A DNA stretch of 21,000 nucleotides. Origin: Prorocentrum cordatum. Lineage: Eukaryota; Sar; Dinophyceae; Prorocentrales; Prorocentraceae. The stretch is taken from the NCBI GenBank assembly GCA_963575745.1, contig CAUYUJ010004358.1, positions 42,501-63,500 of the forward strand, in the 5' to 3' direction. The position numbers and the translations under genes were made by a program. The notes under the pieces are model-generated. The model ran no database searches and was not told where the DNA came from. It was given only the letters and a program-made list of their open reading frames with translations. Positions 7,136-16,934 of this stretch are shown here, piece after piece; positions within the stretch are counted from its first letter, which is position 1, and every line of letters starts with the position of its first letter.

Positions 7136-7804
7136 CGTCCTATCGGTACACAAATAGCATCGTCATCCGCGTTCCTCGGAAATCATTCCCGTTTTTCTCT
7201 TGGGGGGGTGCTTTTGACAAGAGGTTGTTGGCGATCCACCCGCACCCCCGACGGAATCCCACCAGCCGTTTGGACATGGGAGGGGGTTGGAACCGGCCTG
7301 GGGGTTTGATCGGGATAAACAAAGAAACAACTAGTATAAAACAATGCAGATGTATCAATACGTGGGGGAATGAAAAAGAATTCTGTCACAATCGGTCCCC
7401 AAATACCACGTGTCAAACATTAAAATGTTTTCGAGCCGCGTCCAGCTGAGGCGTCGAGGCGGGGCCTTTTCTCCTGGCCGGAACCAGTGCTGAGCCCCCT
7501 CAGCCCGCTAGCCGGCTCCAAGGAGGGGAGGGCGCGGGCAAGACTTGTATCCATGCACGCTGCGCCTTGGACTCCCGGGTTCCCTTTCAAAGAAATCAGA
7601 AGCGCAGTAGACATGGATAAGAATCTGGCCCCTGGGGCCTAGAGTTGAATACATATCCTCTTTGCCTCGGCCTTTTGGCGCCCCTTCACAGCAGGTCGAA
7701 GACGCAGGGGATACGGACATAAATGTTGCCCGCATCAAGTGTGACTAGCGCGAGCTTCCAATATTTATGCAGCAAATCACAGAGGTTTCCCATGCCATCT
7801 TGTT
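7136..7804. other. Apparently unique sequence without a recognised gene
   Basis: There are short open frames on both strands, the longest about 125 codons on the plus strand (7072-7449) and 76-77 on the minus strand. None has a recognisable domain, and none shows clear splice or start context. Composition is balanced and non-repetitive here. This is one of the few places in the window where low-copy sequence could hide exons. The 19-bp segment 7255-7273 recurs with one mismatch at 8939-8957. Confidence 0.4.
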
Positions 7805-7895
7805 GCCTCTTGCGAATCGACCCGAATCGGCACTAAATCGTATCGACGCTAACTCGGCGCTATCTCATCGACAACCAGACGCGAATCGACGCCAA
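7805..7895. repeat. Degenerate TCGACGCTA-type repeat, copy 1
   Basis: The block contains spaced ATCGACGCTAA, CGCGAATCGACGC and GCGCTATCTCATCGA motifs, followed by ACCAGACG. The same motifs in similar order occur at 19788-19880, 12 kb away. It is probably a dispersed repeat or a small element of unknown type. Confidence 0.7.
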
Positions 7896-7994
7896 AACAC
7901 TCTTTGTTAGCCACTGTGGACCGCCACTTGCGTGTTTCTAACAATGTATGTTGTGCAACCATTGTGGTGCAATTTATGTGGTGAGATCTGTGCT

Positions 7995-7998
<4 letters not shown>

Positions 7999-8053
<55 letters not shown>

Positions 8054-8070
8054 ATATACAAATATACATA
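7999..8070. repeat. (AT)n then (TG)n compound microsatellite
   Basis: A pure AT run to about 8045 passes into TGTGTGTGTATATAC and further AT-rich sequence. Both flanks carry GTGCAA-type motifs (TTGTGCAACC near 7950 and TTGTGCAACT near 8090), suggesting that the microsatellite lies inside a small repeated sequence. Confidence 0.92.
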
Positions 8071-8099
8071 TTTCTGGCGCAATCTACGTTGTGCAACTC

Positions 8100-8394
8100 A
8101 CCCTTCCGAGCGTGAGGTTGTCAGCTCCACTGCTCGCGCAAACATCCCACCCACGCACCCGCAGCTTGGTTCGCAAAAAAAAACCATGCGACGGCGATTG
8201 CGATAAATTCTTGGCGTTGGCTGGTGCAGTTCTGCGGCCGCGCTAGCCCGCGCATGTTCGGGCGCGCAGCGACCAGCTGGTGCGGCGCGACCGACGCGGC
8301 CGCGGCGGCGCTGACTGCTGGGCACTTCCAGCGGGCACTTCAGTGCGAGTCGGTGACTTGGGTGGGCGCGGTATCATGGCGACGCCAGCAACTG
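8100..8394. other. GC-rich spacer, no recognised gene
   Basis: It contains NotI-like GCGGCCGC words near 8233 and 8298 and CG-rich sequence that is open on both strands. No family is recognised. Confidence 0.4.
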
Positions 8395-8515
8395 TAGACA
8401 TGATGATGAGCGTAGCGATGACGGTGACGATGGTGGCGATGACGACTGCAATGCCAATGACGGCGCCGATGTTGATCACGCCCGCCGATAACGATGACGA
8501 TGTCCTCGCGTCGGT
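8395..8515. repeat. GATGAC/GATGGT-rich degenerate tract
   Basis: Trinucleotides GAT, GAC, GGT and GGC dominate, much as in the tract after the (GGA)n at 3640. In one plus frame it reads Asp/Gly-rich. In a minus frame it reads as a long hydrophobic run (Ile/Val/Ala/Thr) that would look like a membrane helix in the 120-codon frame 8605-8243. I regard both as side effects of the trinucleotide bias. Confidence 0.7.
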
Positions 8516-8938
8516 GATGAAGGTATTGCAGGAGTTCGACATGCGCGCGCGGCCGCTCGCGAAAGGCCCGTATGGTAGCATTTTGTGGAAATTGTGAAAA
8601 CGCATGGTTTCCTGAGGACCTGCAAGTGCGCGAGAGCAGCTTTTGTTGAAAACCCTTAGTGCGAAACCATATGTCTCTATGTTGTCGATACACTCGACTT
8701 AAAAATTCTTGCGACACCCGGAGTTTGGTTTTAAATATTTCGGCATGCGCGCGCGACGACGCGCGCGAGTGTGCACGTCGTCCCGTTGTTTGCAAGGGGT
8801 TATGGAAAACTGCTGGTTTTTGACAAACGGATGCGCGCGGGTTGGATTTTTGGCAGCACGAAACCGAAGGGGGGCGATACCGGCCGACTTGGGAATGAAC
8901 TCGCAGTCAGGATGGATGATGGGTCACAATGAGATGTA
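8516..8938. other. Unassigned low-copy sequence
   Basis: I see no repeat array and no recognisable protein. A self-complementary CG tract at 8748-8767 is the only structured element. Confidence 0.4.
8748..8767. other. CG-only hairpin with ACGA loop
   Basis: Eight alternating C/G bases (8748-8755) pair perfectly with 8760-8767 around the tetraloop ACGA. Alternating CG is also the classic Z-DNA-prone sequence. No function can be assigned. Confidence 0.8.
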
Positions 8939-9143
8939 AATCCCACCAGCCCTTTGGGCGACAGGTGGTGTAAGGACGGTCTCTTCCCTCTTCCAAAACC
9001 CCTGTGCCCTTCGGGGCGGGGAACCCTCCAACTCCCCTCCCCTAGGTTTTTGTTCGGGGGGTCGCGATGTGTCAGAGGCTCCATTTTTTCTGCCCATGTG
9101 AAGGTAAATGTTTTGCCGCCCCTCCCGAGGATCATGGCCCCCG

Positions 9144-9176
9144 AGAGGGGGGACGCCAATCTAGTACCCCCCCTCT
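9144..9176. other. Inverted repeat AGAGGGGGG / CCCCCCTCT
   Basis: A perfect 9-bp stem encloses a 15-base loop immediately before the CCAAGAGGC minisatellite. The stem is simple in composition, so chance formation in GC-rich DNA is plausible. Confidence 0.6.
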
Positions 9177-9189
9177 TTTCACCGACCGC

Positions 9190-9450
9190 TTCCAAGATGG
9201 CCCCAAGAGGCCCTCCAGGGCTCCCAAGAGGCTCCCTGGAGGTCCTAAAGAGCGCCCCAAGAAGCCCCAAGAGGGCTCCAAGAGGCACCCAAGAGGCCCC
9301 CAAGAGGCCCCCGAGCGGCTTCAGAGAGCCCGAAATGACCTCCAAGACAGCTCAGATAGCCCAAACTACCTCAAAATGGCTCCATATATGCCCCAAACAG
9401 CCCCAAGACCGCTCGAAGACGGCTCGCGATGGCCACGGAACCTCCCAAGC
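9190..9450. repeat. CCAAGAGGC minisatellite, copy 1
   Basis: A loose 10-12-bp unit (CCCAAGAGGCC and variants such as CCAAGAGGCT and CCAAGAAGC) repeats across the region. It decays toward the right into CCCCAAACAG and CCCCAAGACC units. The encoded Pro/Arg/Ala-rich peptide readings in several frames are by-products. The same family recurs at 18575-18835. Confidence 0.85.
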
Positions 9451-9525
9451 CTCCCTCGCTGTTTGACTATGCGTGTCTCTTCCTCTCTTCCCCCGTCAAC
9501 TTTCATGGGCATCGTTTCTGGACGG

Positions 9526-9745
9526 GCTGGTGGGGATACTTTTTGGTCGCAGCCGCAAGCGAAGGCGCAGGCGGCGTCCAAGGTCGACCCGGGCTACGGG
9601 CGGCGCCTAATTACCCAGCGAGCGCACTCACGGCTGCCGAGGCTGCCGCCGAGGGAAGCTAAGTGGGCTAGTGGGGATATTTTTTTGGTCGGCGGCTCCC
9701 ATGCGACGGTCTAGGAGCGAAAGCGGCGTCCGGGGCTGCGGCACG
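9526..9745. repeat. Diverged tandem duplication of a roughly 75-bp segment
   Basis: GGGCTGGTGGGGATACTTTT at about 9526 is echoed by GGGCTAGTGGGGATATTTTT at about 9664. Both are followed by GGTCG, GCGAA or GCGACG, GGCGGCGTCC or AAGCGGCGTCC, and GGGCT(A/G)CGG. The two copies, about 138 bp apart, contain several indels. Confidence 0.65.
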
Positions 9746-9998
9746 GTGCGAATTTTCGAAAACAGCTGCCAGCGTCGGCAAGCCAGTTCGCACCTGCAAG
9801 AGAATTACTACAACAGGCAACTCACCTGCAGTAGAACAAATTGCAAAGAAAGCGAAACATTAAGCAAAATTATCCTCATTCTGCAGCGGAGAGTCGCCCT
9901 GTCGGCGACTGTCCGCGCGGCCAACCTATCCGGTCAGACAGGCAACACCAGGGTACCACAGCCGTGCGCGATGTCGGCTGAGAGCAGGGCAAAAGAGG
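9746..9998. other. Unassigned spacer before the 250-bp repeat
   Basis: This is mixed-composition, somewhat A-rich sequence (9795-9880), unlike its GC-rich surroundings. It lies inside a 252-codon plus-strand frame (9671-10429) that I do not regard as a gene, because that frame runs on into the tandem repeat. No domain is recognised. Confidence 0.4.
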
Positions 9999-10903
9999 CA
10001 GGGACCTACAGAGCTTTCACTCCACGATCCACACCGCTGCCCATGGTGGGGCCGGTCTGCCATCGTATCGGCAACCAATCACAGGCCGGTAACGATGGGA
10101 CGACACGCAGGCCCAAGCGCCAGTACTGCTGCCAAACGCATTGGCCGAAGGTCGCAGAAGTAAGCTGCAGCCACGGCCGACTCATAGGCGCAGGGGTGTA
10201 CTCAAGACTGGATCTGACCACAGAAAAAGCCAGTGGACGGCAAGTACCCACGGAGCACACTCACTCCGCGGACCGCATCGCCGCCCGGACGGGGGCCGGT
10301 GCGTCGTCATCGTATCCGAAACCAGTGACTGGTCGGGGCCGCAACGATGAGAGAGGACACGCTGGCCCGAGGCCGGTATACTGCAACCTCGCAAAACCCA
10401 GTACAGGTAGAACCGGAGCGACACGCTGAAGGCTGAACCACTCAGCGCGAGGTCCGAACCACCGCCGTGCGCGGGGCCGGCTGGGACGGGCAAGGGAAAG
10501 GCAGGGACCTACAGAGCCCTCACTCCACGAGCCACGCCGCTGCCCGTGGTGGGGCCGGCGCGTCAGCAATCGTCTTCGGAACCAGTCGCAAGCCAGGAAG
10601 CAACGATGGAAGAGGACACGCAGGCCCAAGCGCCAGTACAGCGGCCAAGCGGTGAACGGCCGAAGGTCGCCGAGGTATGCTGCAGCCGCGGCCAACTCGT
10701 AGGCGCTGAGGTGTAGTCAGGGCTGAATCTGACCACAGAGGGAGCAGAGAGGACGGCACGTACCAACAGAGCAGAGACTCCGCGGACCGCACTGCTGCCC
10801 GGGGGGGGCCGGTGTGTCGTCATCGTATCCGAAACCAGCGACTGGACCGCAGCAGCGATGAGAGAGGACACACAGGCCCAAGGGCCGGTCTACGGCAACT
10901 TCG
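9999..10903. repeat. Four-copy ~250-bp tandem repeat with dimeric higher-order structure
   Basis: The anchor CACTCC(A/G)CG(A/G) plus CC-(A/G)CC-GC-GCCC occurs at about 10018, 10262, 10521 and 10776, giving spacings of about 244, 259 and 255 bp. Each copy continues with GGGGCCGG, CGTC, ATCG and CCGAAACCAG-type sequence, then a CAACGATG plus GAGGACACGCAGGCCCAAG block. Copies 1 and 3 resemble each other most (GCAGGGACCTACAGAG start). Copies 2 and 4 also pair (CTGACCACAGA and ATCGTATCCGAAACCAG). A dimer of about 510 bp has therefore been duplicated. Open frames across it are not conserved between copies. Confidence 0.85.
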
Positions 10904-10984
10904 GAGGTACCGGACACGATGACCGCCGAGATTCGCAGCTGCCGCGACCACCCCATGAAGCGCTGGAACGAATCTGCCCACGGG
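10904..10984. other. Junction between the 250-bp and the 970-bp repeat arrays
   Basis: About 80 bases lie between the last 250-bp copy and the first sequence recognisable as 970-bp satellite. I see no insertion signature or target-site duplication. Confidence 0.5.
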
Positions 10985-11020
10985 GTGGAAAGGGCGGGTG
11001 CAGCCAACAACCACAATGTA

Positions 11021-12043
11021 CACATGTGTCGGAAAAGAGGAGGAGGAGGAGGAGGAGAAGGAGGAGGAGGAGGACGAGGAGGAGGAGGAGGAGGAGGAGG
11101 AAAAGGAGGGGAGGCGCGGCCAACAGCCACATACACATTTGAAATGACACAGGAGGAAGGGGGTGCAGCCACCAGCCGCAATGCCACATGTGTAAGGCCG
11201 CCACTTCCCACGACATCTGGCGGTCTCTCGGGGGAGAGACCCGCCACTGCGTTGGGCGGAACAGGCGCCTGTCCCCATGGTGGGTGGACAGCGCAATCCG
11301 CATCTGTGGGCTGATTAGCTTCCTCGTGGCCCTCTTTAGGGTTCCCATCCACTGCCGCCTCTCGAGTCCCCTCTGGGACGTCATCATCTGTCAACGATGG
11401 GGGGGTGGCAGAACCTCGCCGATGCGGTCTGAGCTGGAGTGTGCCAGCGCTGGACGTGCTTCCTGGGGGGGAACACCTCGCCGTGAAAGGTGAGTCCCAA
11501 AAATACAACGCTGCCACGGACGACGGGGGCACCCACAGAGCATCCACATCCCGGCAGTGCGCCGGCATATGTGGACAACGATGGAGTGGGTGGTGCCACC
11601 GCCACCGCAGACCGACAGAATCGGGATGCAAGAGAACCAGAGCCACACAGGGCGGACCCGGGACCAGCGGCAGCCCCCCACGGAGCCCGGCGGCGCCAGG
11701 AGGCAAGCCACAGAAGAACCCGCGGGACACGCAGACCGTCCACACTGCAGTCCCGGACCAGTGTCCGGTGGCGGCCAAGACGCGGCGAGCACGGGGGGAG
11801 GCGATGAAAGGCCCTTGGCAGCCAGAACGGGGATGCGAGGGTGCCTTGACCCCCGCGGGAGGCCCCGGGCCAGAGGGACAGCAGCCCCCACGTGCGACCA
11901 GGGCCGGTGGGCCCGGAGGCATCCCACCCGCAGGCCGCGTTAGCCGGGCCGTAACGGGCCTGCTGCCAGAGACCCACCGCCACTCACAGGACCCCCACGA
12001 GGGCGATGCCGATACCAAGCGTGAGCCAGCAGAGTGTGCCTGC
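11021..12043. repeat. 970-bp satellite unit 1
   Basis: This is the longest unit because its GGA tract is expanded and interrupted (about 11036-11110, including GAAGG and GACGA breaks). It carries the subfamily marks shared only with unit 2: CCGTGAAAGG, GTGAGTCCCAAAAATAC and GGCATATGTGGACAACG. An extra CGG near 11690 is a private 3-bp insertion. To its left only the last ~40 bp of a related internal segment is present. Confidence 0.92.
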
Positions 12044-13032
12044 CACATGTGTCGGAAAGGAGGAGGAGGAGGAGGAGGAGGAGGAGGAGGAGGAAAAGGG
12101 GAGGCGCGGCCAACAGCCACATACACATTTGTATGGACACAGGAGGAGGGGGGTGCAGCCACCAGCCGCAATGCCACATGTGTAAGGCCGCCACTTCCCA
12201 CGACATCTGGCGGTCTCTCGGGGGAGAGACCCGCCAATGCGTTGGGCGGAACAGGCGCCTGTCCCCATGGTGGGTGGACAGCGCAATCCGCATCTGTGGG
12301 CTGATTAGCTTCCTCGTGGCCCTCTCTAGGGTTCCCATCCACTGCCGCCTCTCGAGTCCCCTCTGGGACGTCATCATCTGTCAACGATGGGGGGGTGGCA
12401 GAACCTCGCCGATGCGGTCTGAGCTGGAGTGTGGCAGCGCTGGACGTGCCTCCTGGGGGGGAACACCTCGCCGTGAAAGGTGAGTCCCAAAAATACAACG
12501 CTGCCACGGACGACGGGGGCACCCACAAAGCATCCACATCCCGGCAGTGCGCCGGCATATGTGGACAACGATGGAGTGGGTGGTGCCACCGCCACCGCAG
12601 ACCGACAGAATCGGGATGCAAGAGAACCAGAACCACAGAGGGCGGACCCGGGACCAGCGGCAGCCCCCCAGGGAGCCCGGCGCCAGGAGGCAAGCCACAG
12701 GAGAACCCGCGGGACACGCAGACCGTCCACACTGCAGTCCCGGACCAGTGTCCGGTGGCGGCCAAGACGCGGCGAGCACGGGGGGAGGCGATGAAAGGCC
12801 CTTGGCAGCCAGAACGGGGATGCGAGGGTGCCTTGACCCCCGCGGGAGGCCCCGGGCCAGAGGGACAGCAGCCCCCGCGTGCGACCAGGGCTGGTGGGCC
12901 CGGAGGCATCCCACCCGCAGGCCGCGTTAGCCGGGCCGTATAACGGGCCTGCTGCCAGAGACCCACCGCCACTCACAGGACCTCCACGAGGGCGATGCCG
13001 ATACCAAGCGTGAGCCAGCAGAGTGTGCCTGC
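12044..13032. repeat. 970-bp satellite unit 2
   Basis: It shares the CCAAAAATAC and CATATGTGGACAACG variants with unit 1. About 12 GGA units are present. A private 2-bp TA duplication in the GGCCGTATAACGGG stretch near 12940 breaks the long minus-strand frame between units 2 and 3. Confidence 0.92.
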
Positions 13033-14019
13033 CACATGTGTCGGAAAGGAGGAGGAGGAGGAGGAGGAGGAGGAGGAGGAGGAAAAGGGGAGGCGCGGCC
13101 AACAGCCACATACACATTTGTATGGACACAGGAGGAGGGGGGTGCAGCCACCAGCCGCAATGCCACATGTGTAAGGCCGCCACTTCCCACGACATCTGGC
13201 GGTCTCTCGGGGGAGAGACCCGCCATTGCGTTGGGCGGAACAGGCGCCTGTCCCCATGGTGGGTGGACAGCGCAATCCGCGTCTGTGGGCTGATTAGTTT
13301 CCTCGTGGCCCTCTCTAAGGTTCCCATCCACTGCCGCCTCTCGAGTCCCCTCTGGGACGTCATCATCTGTCAACGATGGGGGGGTGGCAGAACCTCGCCG
13401 ATGCGGTCTGAGCTGGAGTGTGGCAGCGCTGGACGTGCCTCCTGGGGGGGAACACCTCGCCGCGAAAGGTGAGTCCCCAGAATACAACGCTGCCACGGAC
13501 GACGGGGGCACCCACAGAGCATCCACATCCCGGCAGTGCGCAGGCACATGTGGACCACGATGGAATGGGTGGTGCCCCCGCCACCGCAGACCGACAGAAT
13601 CGGGATGCAAGAGAACCAAAACCACAGAGGGCGGACCCGGGACCAGCGGCAGCCCCCCAGGGAGCCCGGCGCCAGGAGGCAAGCCACAGGAGAACCCGCG
13701 GGACACGCAGACCGTCCACACTGCAGTCCCGGACCAGTGTCCGGTGGCGGCCAAGACGCGGCGAGCACGGGGGGAAGCGATGAAAGGCCCTTGGCAGCCA
13801 GAACGGGGATGCGAGGGTGCCTTGACCCCCGCGGGAGGCCCTGGGCCAGAGGGACAGCAGCCCCCGCGTGCGACCAGGGCCGGTGGGCCCGGAGGCATCC
13901 CACCCGCAGGCCGCGTTAGCCGGGCCGTAACGGGCCTGCTGCCAGAGACCCACCGCCACTCACAGGACCACCACGAGGGCGATGCCGATACCAAGCGTGA
14001 GCCAGCAGAGTGTGCCTGC
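13033..14019. repeat. 970-bp satellite unit 3
   Basis: This is the first unit with the right-hand subfamily marks CCGCGAAAGG, GTGAGTCCCCAGAATAC and CACATGTGGACCACG. The GGA tract is about 12 repeats. GTGCGCAGGCAC is shared only with unit 4. Confidence 0.92.
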
Positions 14020-14988
14020 CACATGTGTCGGAAAGGAGGAAGAGGAGGAGGAAAAGGGGAGGCGCGGCCAACAGCCACATACACATTTGTATGGACACAA
14101 GAGGAGGGGGGTGCAGCCACCAGCCGCAATGCCACATGTGTAAGGCCGCCACTTCCCACGACATCTGGCGGTCTCTCGGGGGGGGGACCCGCCACTGCGT
14201 TGGGCGGAACAGGCGCCTGTCCCCATGGTGGGTGGACAGCGCAATCCGCATCTTTGGGCTGATTAGCTTCCTCGTGGCCCTCTCTAGGGTTCCCATCCAC
14301 TGCCGCCTCTCGAGTCCCCTCTGGGACGTCATCATCTGTCAAAGATGGGGGGGTGGCAGAACCTCGCCGATGCGGTCTGAGCTGGAGTGTGGCAGCGCTG
14401 GACGTGCCTCCTGGGGGGGAACACCTCGCCGCGAAAGGTGAGTCCCCAGAATACAACGCTGCCACGGACGACGGGGGCACCCACAGAGCATCCACATCCC
14501 GGCAGTGCGCAGGCACATGTGGACCACGATAGAGTGGGTGGTGCCACCGCCACCGCGGACCGACAGAATCGGGATGCAGAAGAACCAGAGCCACAGATGG
14601 CGGACCCGGGACCAGCGGCAGCCCCCCAGGGAGCCCGGCGCCAGGAAGCAAGCCACAGGAGAACCCGCGGGACACGCAGACCGTCCACACTGCAGTCCCG
14701 GACCAGTGTCCGGTGGCGGCCAAGACGCGGCGAGCACGGGGGGAGGCGATGAAAGGCCCTTGGCAGCCAGAACGGGGATGCGAGGGTGCCTTGACCCCCG
14801 CGGGAGGCCCCAGGCCAGAGGGACAGCAGCCCCCGCGTGCGATCAGGGCTGGTGGGCCCGGAGGCATCCCACCCGCAGGCCGCGTTAGCCGGGCCGTAAC
14901 GGGCCTGCTGCCAGAGACCCACCGCCACTCACAGGACCCCCACGAGGGCGATGCCGATACCAAGCGTGAGCCAGCAGAGCGTGCCTGC
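14020..14988. repeat. 970-bp satellite unit 4
   Basis: This is the shortest unit (969 bp), with a GGA tract reduced to about six repeats and interrupted by one AGA. Private changes include a G run in CTCTCGGGGGGGGGACC near 14180 and GATGCAGAAGAACC near 14573. Confidence 0.92.
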
Positions 14989-15961
14989 CACATGTGTCGG
15001 AAAGGAGGAGGAGGAGGAGGAGGAGGAGGAAAAGGGGAGGCGCGGCCAACAGCCACATACACATTTGTATGGACACAGGAGGAGGGGGGTGCAGCCACCA
15101 GCCGCAATTCCACATGTGTAAGGCCGCCACTTCCCACGACATCTGGCGGTCTCTCGGGGGAGAAACCCGCCACTGTGTTGGGCGGAACAGGCGCCTGTCC
15201 CCATGGTGGGTGGACAGCGCAATCCGCATCTGTGGGCTGATTAGCTTCCTCGTGGCCCTCTCTAGGGTTCCCATCCACTGCCGCCTCTCGAGTCCCCTCT
15301 GGGACGTCATCATCTGTCAACGATGGGGGGGTGGCAGAACCTCGCCGATGCGGTCTGAGCTGGAGTGTGGCAGCGCTGGACGTGCCTCCTGGGGGGGAAC
15401 ACCTCGCCGCGAAAGGTGAGTCCCCAGAATACAACGCTGCCACGGACGACGGGGGCACCCACAGAGCATCCACATCCCGGCAGTGCGCCGGCACATGTGG
15501 ACCACGATGGAGTGGGTGGTGCCACCGCCACCGCAGACCGACATAATCGGGATGCAAGAGAACCAGAGCCACAGAGGGCGGACCCGGGACCAGCGGCAGC
15601 CCCCCAGGGAGCCCGGCGCCAGGAGGCAAGCCACAGGAGAACCCGCGGGACACGCAGACCGTTGCAGTCCCGGACCAGTGTCCGGTGGCGGCCAAGACGC
15701 GGCGAGCACGGGGGGAGGCGATGAAAGGCCCTTGGCAGCCAGAGCGGGGATGCGAGGGTGCCTTGACCCCCGCGGGAGGCCCCGGGCCAGAGGGACAGCA
15801 GCTCCCGCGTGCGACCAGGGCTGGTGGGCCCGGAGGCATCTTACCCGCGCGGCCGCGTTAGCCGGGTCGTAATGGGCTTGCTGCCAGAGACCCACCGCCA
15901 CTCACAGGACCCCCACGAGGGCGATGCCGATACCAAGCGTGAACCAGCAGAGTGTGCCTGC
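14989..15961. repeat. 970-bp satellite unit 5
   Basis: The GGA tract has about nine repeats. A private 6-bp deletion turns GACCGTCCACACTGCAG into GACCGTTGCAG near 15660. The right end also has private differences (CATCTTACCCGCGCGGCC and GTCGTAATGGGC). Confidence 0.92.
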
Positions 15962-16934
15962 CACGTGTGTCGGAAAGGAGGAGGAGGAGGAGGAGGAAAA
16001 GGGGAGGCGCGGCCAACAGCCACATACACATTTGTATGGACACAGGAGGAGGGGGGTGCAGCCACCAGCCGCAATGCCACATGTGTAAGGCCGCCACTTC
16101 CCACGACATCTGGCGGTGTCTCAAGGGAGAGACCCGCCACTGCGTTGGGCGGAACAGGCGCCTGTCCCCATGGTGGGTGGACAGCGCAATCCGCATCTGT
16201 GGGCTGATTAGCTTCCTCGTGGCCCTTTCTAGGGTTCCCATCCACTGCCGCCTCTCGAGTCCCCTCTGGGACGTCATCATCTGTCAACGATGGGGGGGGG
16301 GGCAGGGCCTCGCCGATGCGGTCTGAGCTGGAGTGTGGCAGCGCTGGACGTGCCTCCTGGGGGGGAACACCTCGCCGCGAAAGGTGAGTCCCCAGAATAC
16401 AACGCTGCCACGGACGACGGGGGCACCCACAGAGCATCCACATCCCGGCAGTGCGCCGGCACATGTGGACCACGATGGAGTTGGTGGTGCCACCGCCACC
16501 GCAGACCGACAGAATCGAGATGCAAGAGAACCAGAGCCACAGAGGGCGGACCCGGGACCAGCGGCAGCCCCCCAGGGAGCCCGGCGCCAGGAGGCAAGCC
16601 GCAGGAGAACCCGCGGGACACGCAAACCGTCCACACTGCAGTCCCGGACCAGTGTCCGGTGGCGGCCAAGACGCGGCGAGCACGGGGGGAGGCGATGAAA
16701 GGCCCTTGGCAGCCAGAACGGGGATGCGAGGGTGCCTTGACCCCCGCGGGAGGCCCCGGGCCAGAGGGACAGCAGCCCCCGCGTGCGACCAGGGCCGGTG
16801 GGCCCGGAGGCATCCCACCCGCAGGCCGCGTTAGCCGGGCCGTAACGGGCCTGCTGCCAGAGACCCACCGCCACTCACAGGACCCCCACGAGGGCGATGC
16901 CGATACCAAGCGTGAGCCAGCAGAGTGTGCCTGC
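15962..16934. repeat. 970-bp satellite unit 6
   Basis: The anchor is changed to CACGTGTG and the GGA tract has about seven repeats. It shares GGTGTCTCAAGGGAGAG and GAATCGAGATGCAAG only with unit 7. The G run near 16290 is expanded and followed by CAGGGCCTCG instead of CAGAACCTCG. Confidence 0.92.

Noticed and set aside
7666-7742. U2 snRNA-like 5' end (CTCGGCCTTTTGGC, with ATCAAGTGT about 55 bp downstream)
   Set aside because: Only two short words match. In real U2 they are nearly contiguous, and the branch-site pairing region and Sm site are not found.
8243-8605. 120-codon minus-strand frame with a long hydrophobic stretch, as for a membrane protein
   Set aside because: The hydrophobic run is the antisense reading of the GATGAC-rich tract. 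No other feature supports a gene.
9372-9381. Partial match to the dinoflagellate spliced-leader core (reverse complement AGCCATTTTG)
   Set aside because: Ten bases only, inside the CCAAGAGGC minisatellite. The rest of the leader and a donor site are missing.
10717-12972. A 751-codon minus-strand frame and similar 300-500-codon frames on both strands across the 970-bp array
   Set aside because: Tandem, GC-rich, stop-poor units generate long open frames on both strands. Substitutions between units do not favour one frame, and no domain is recognised.
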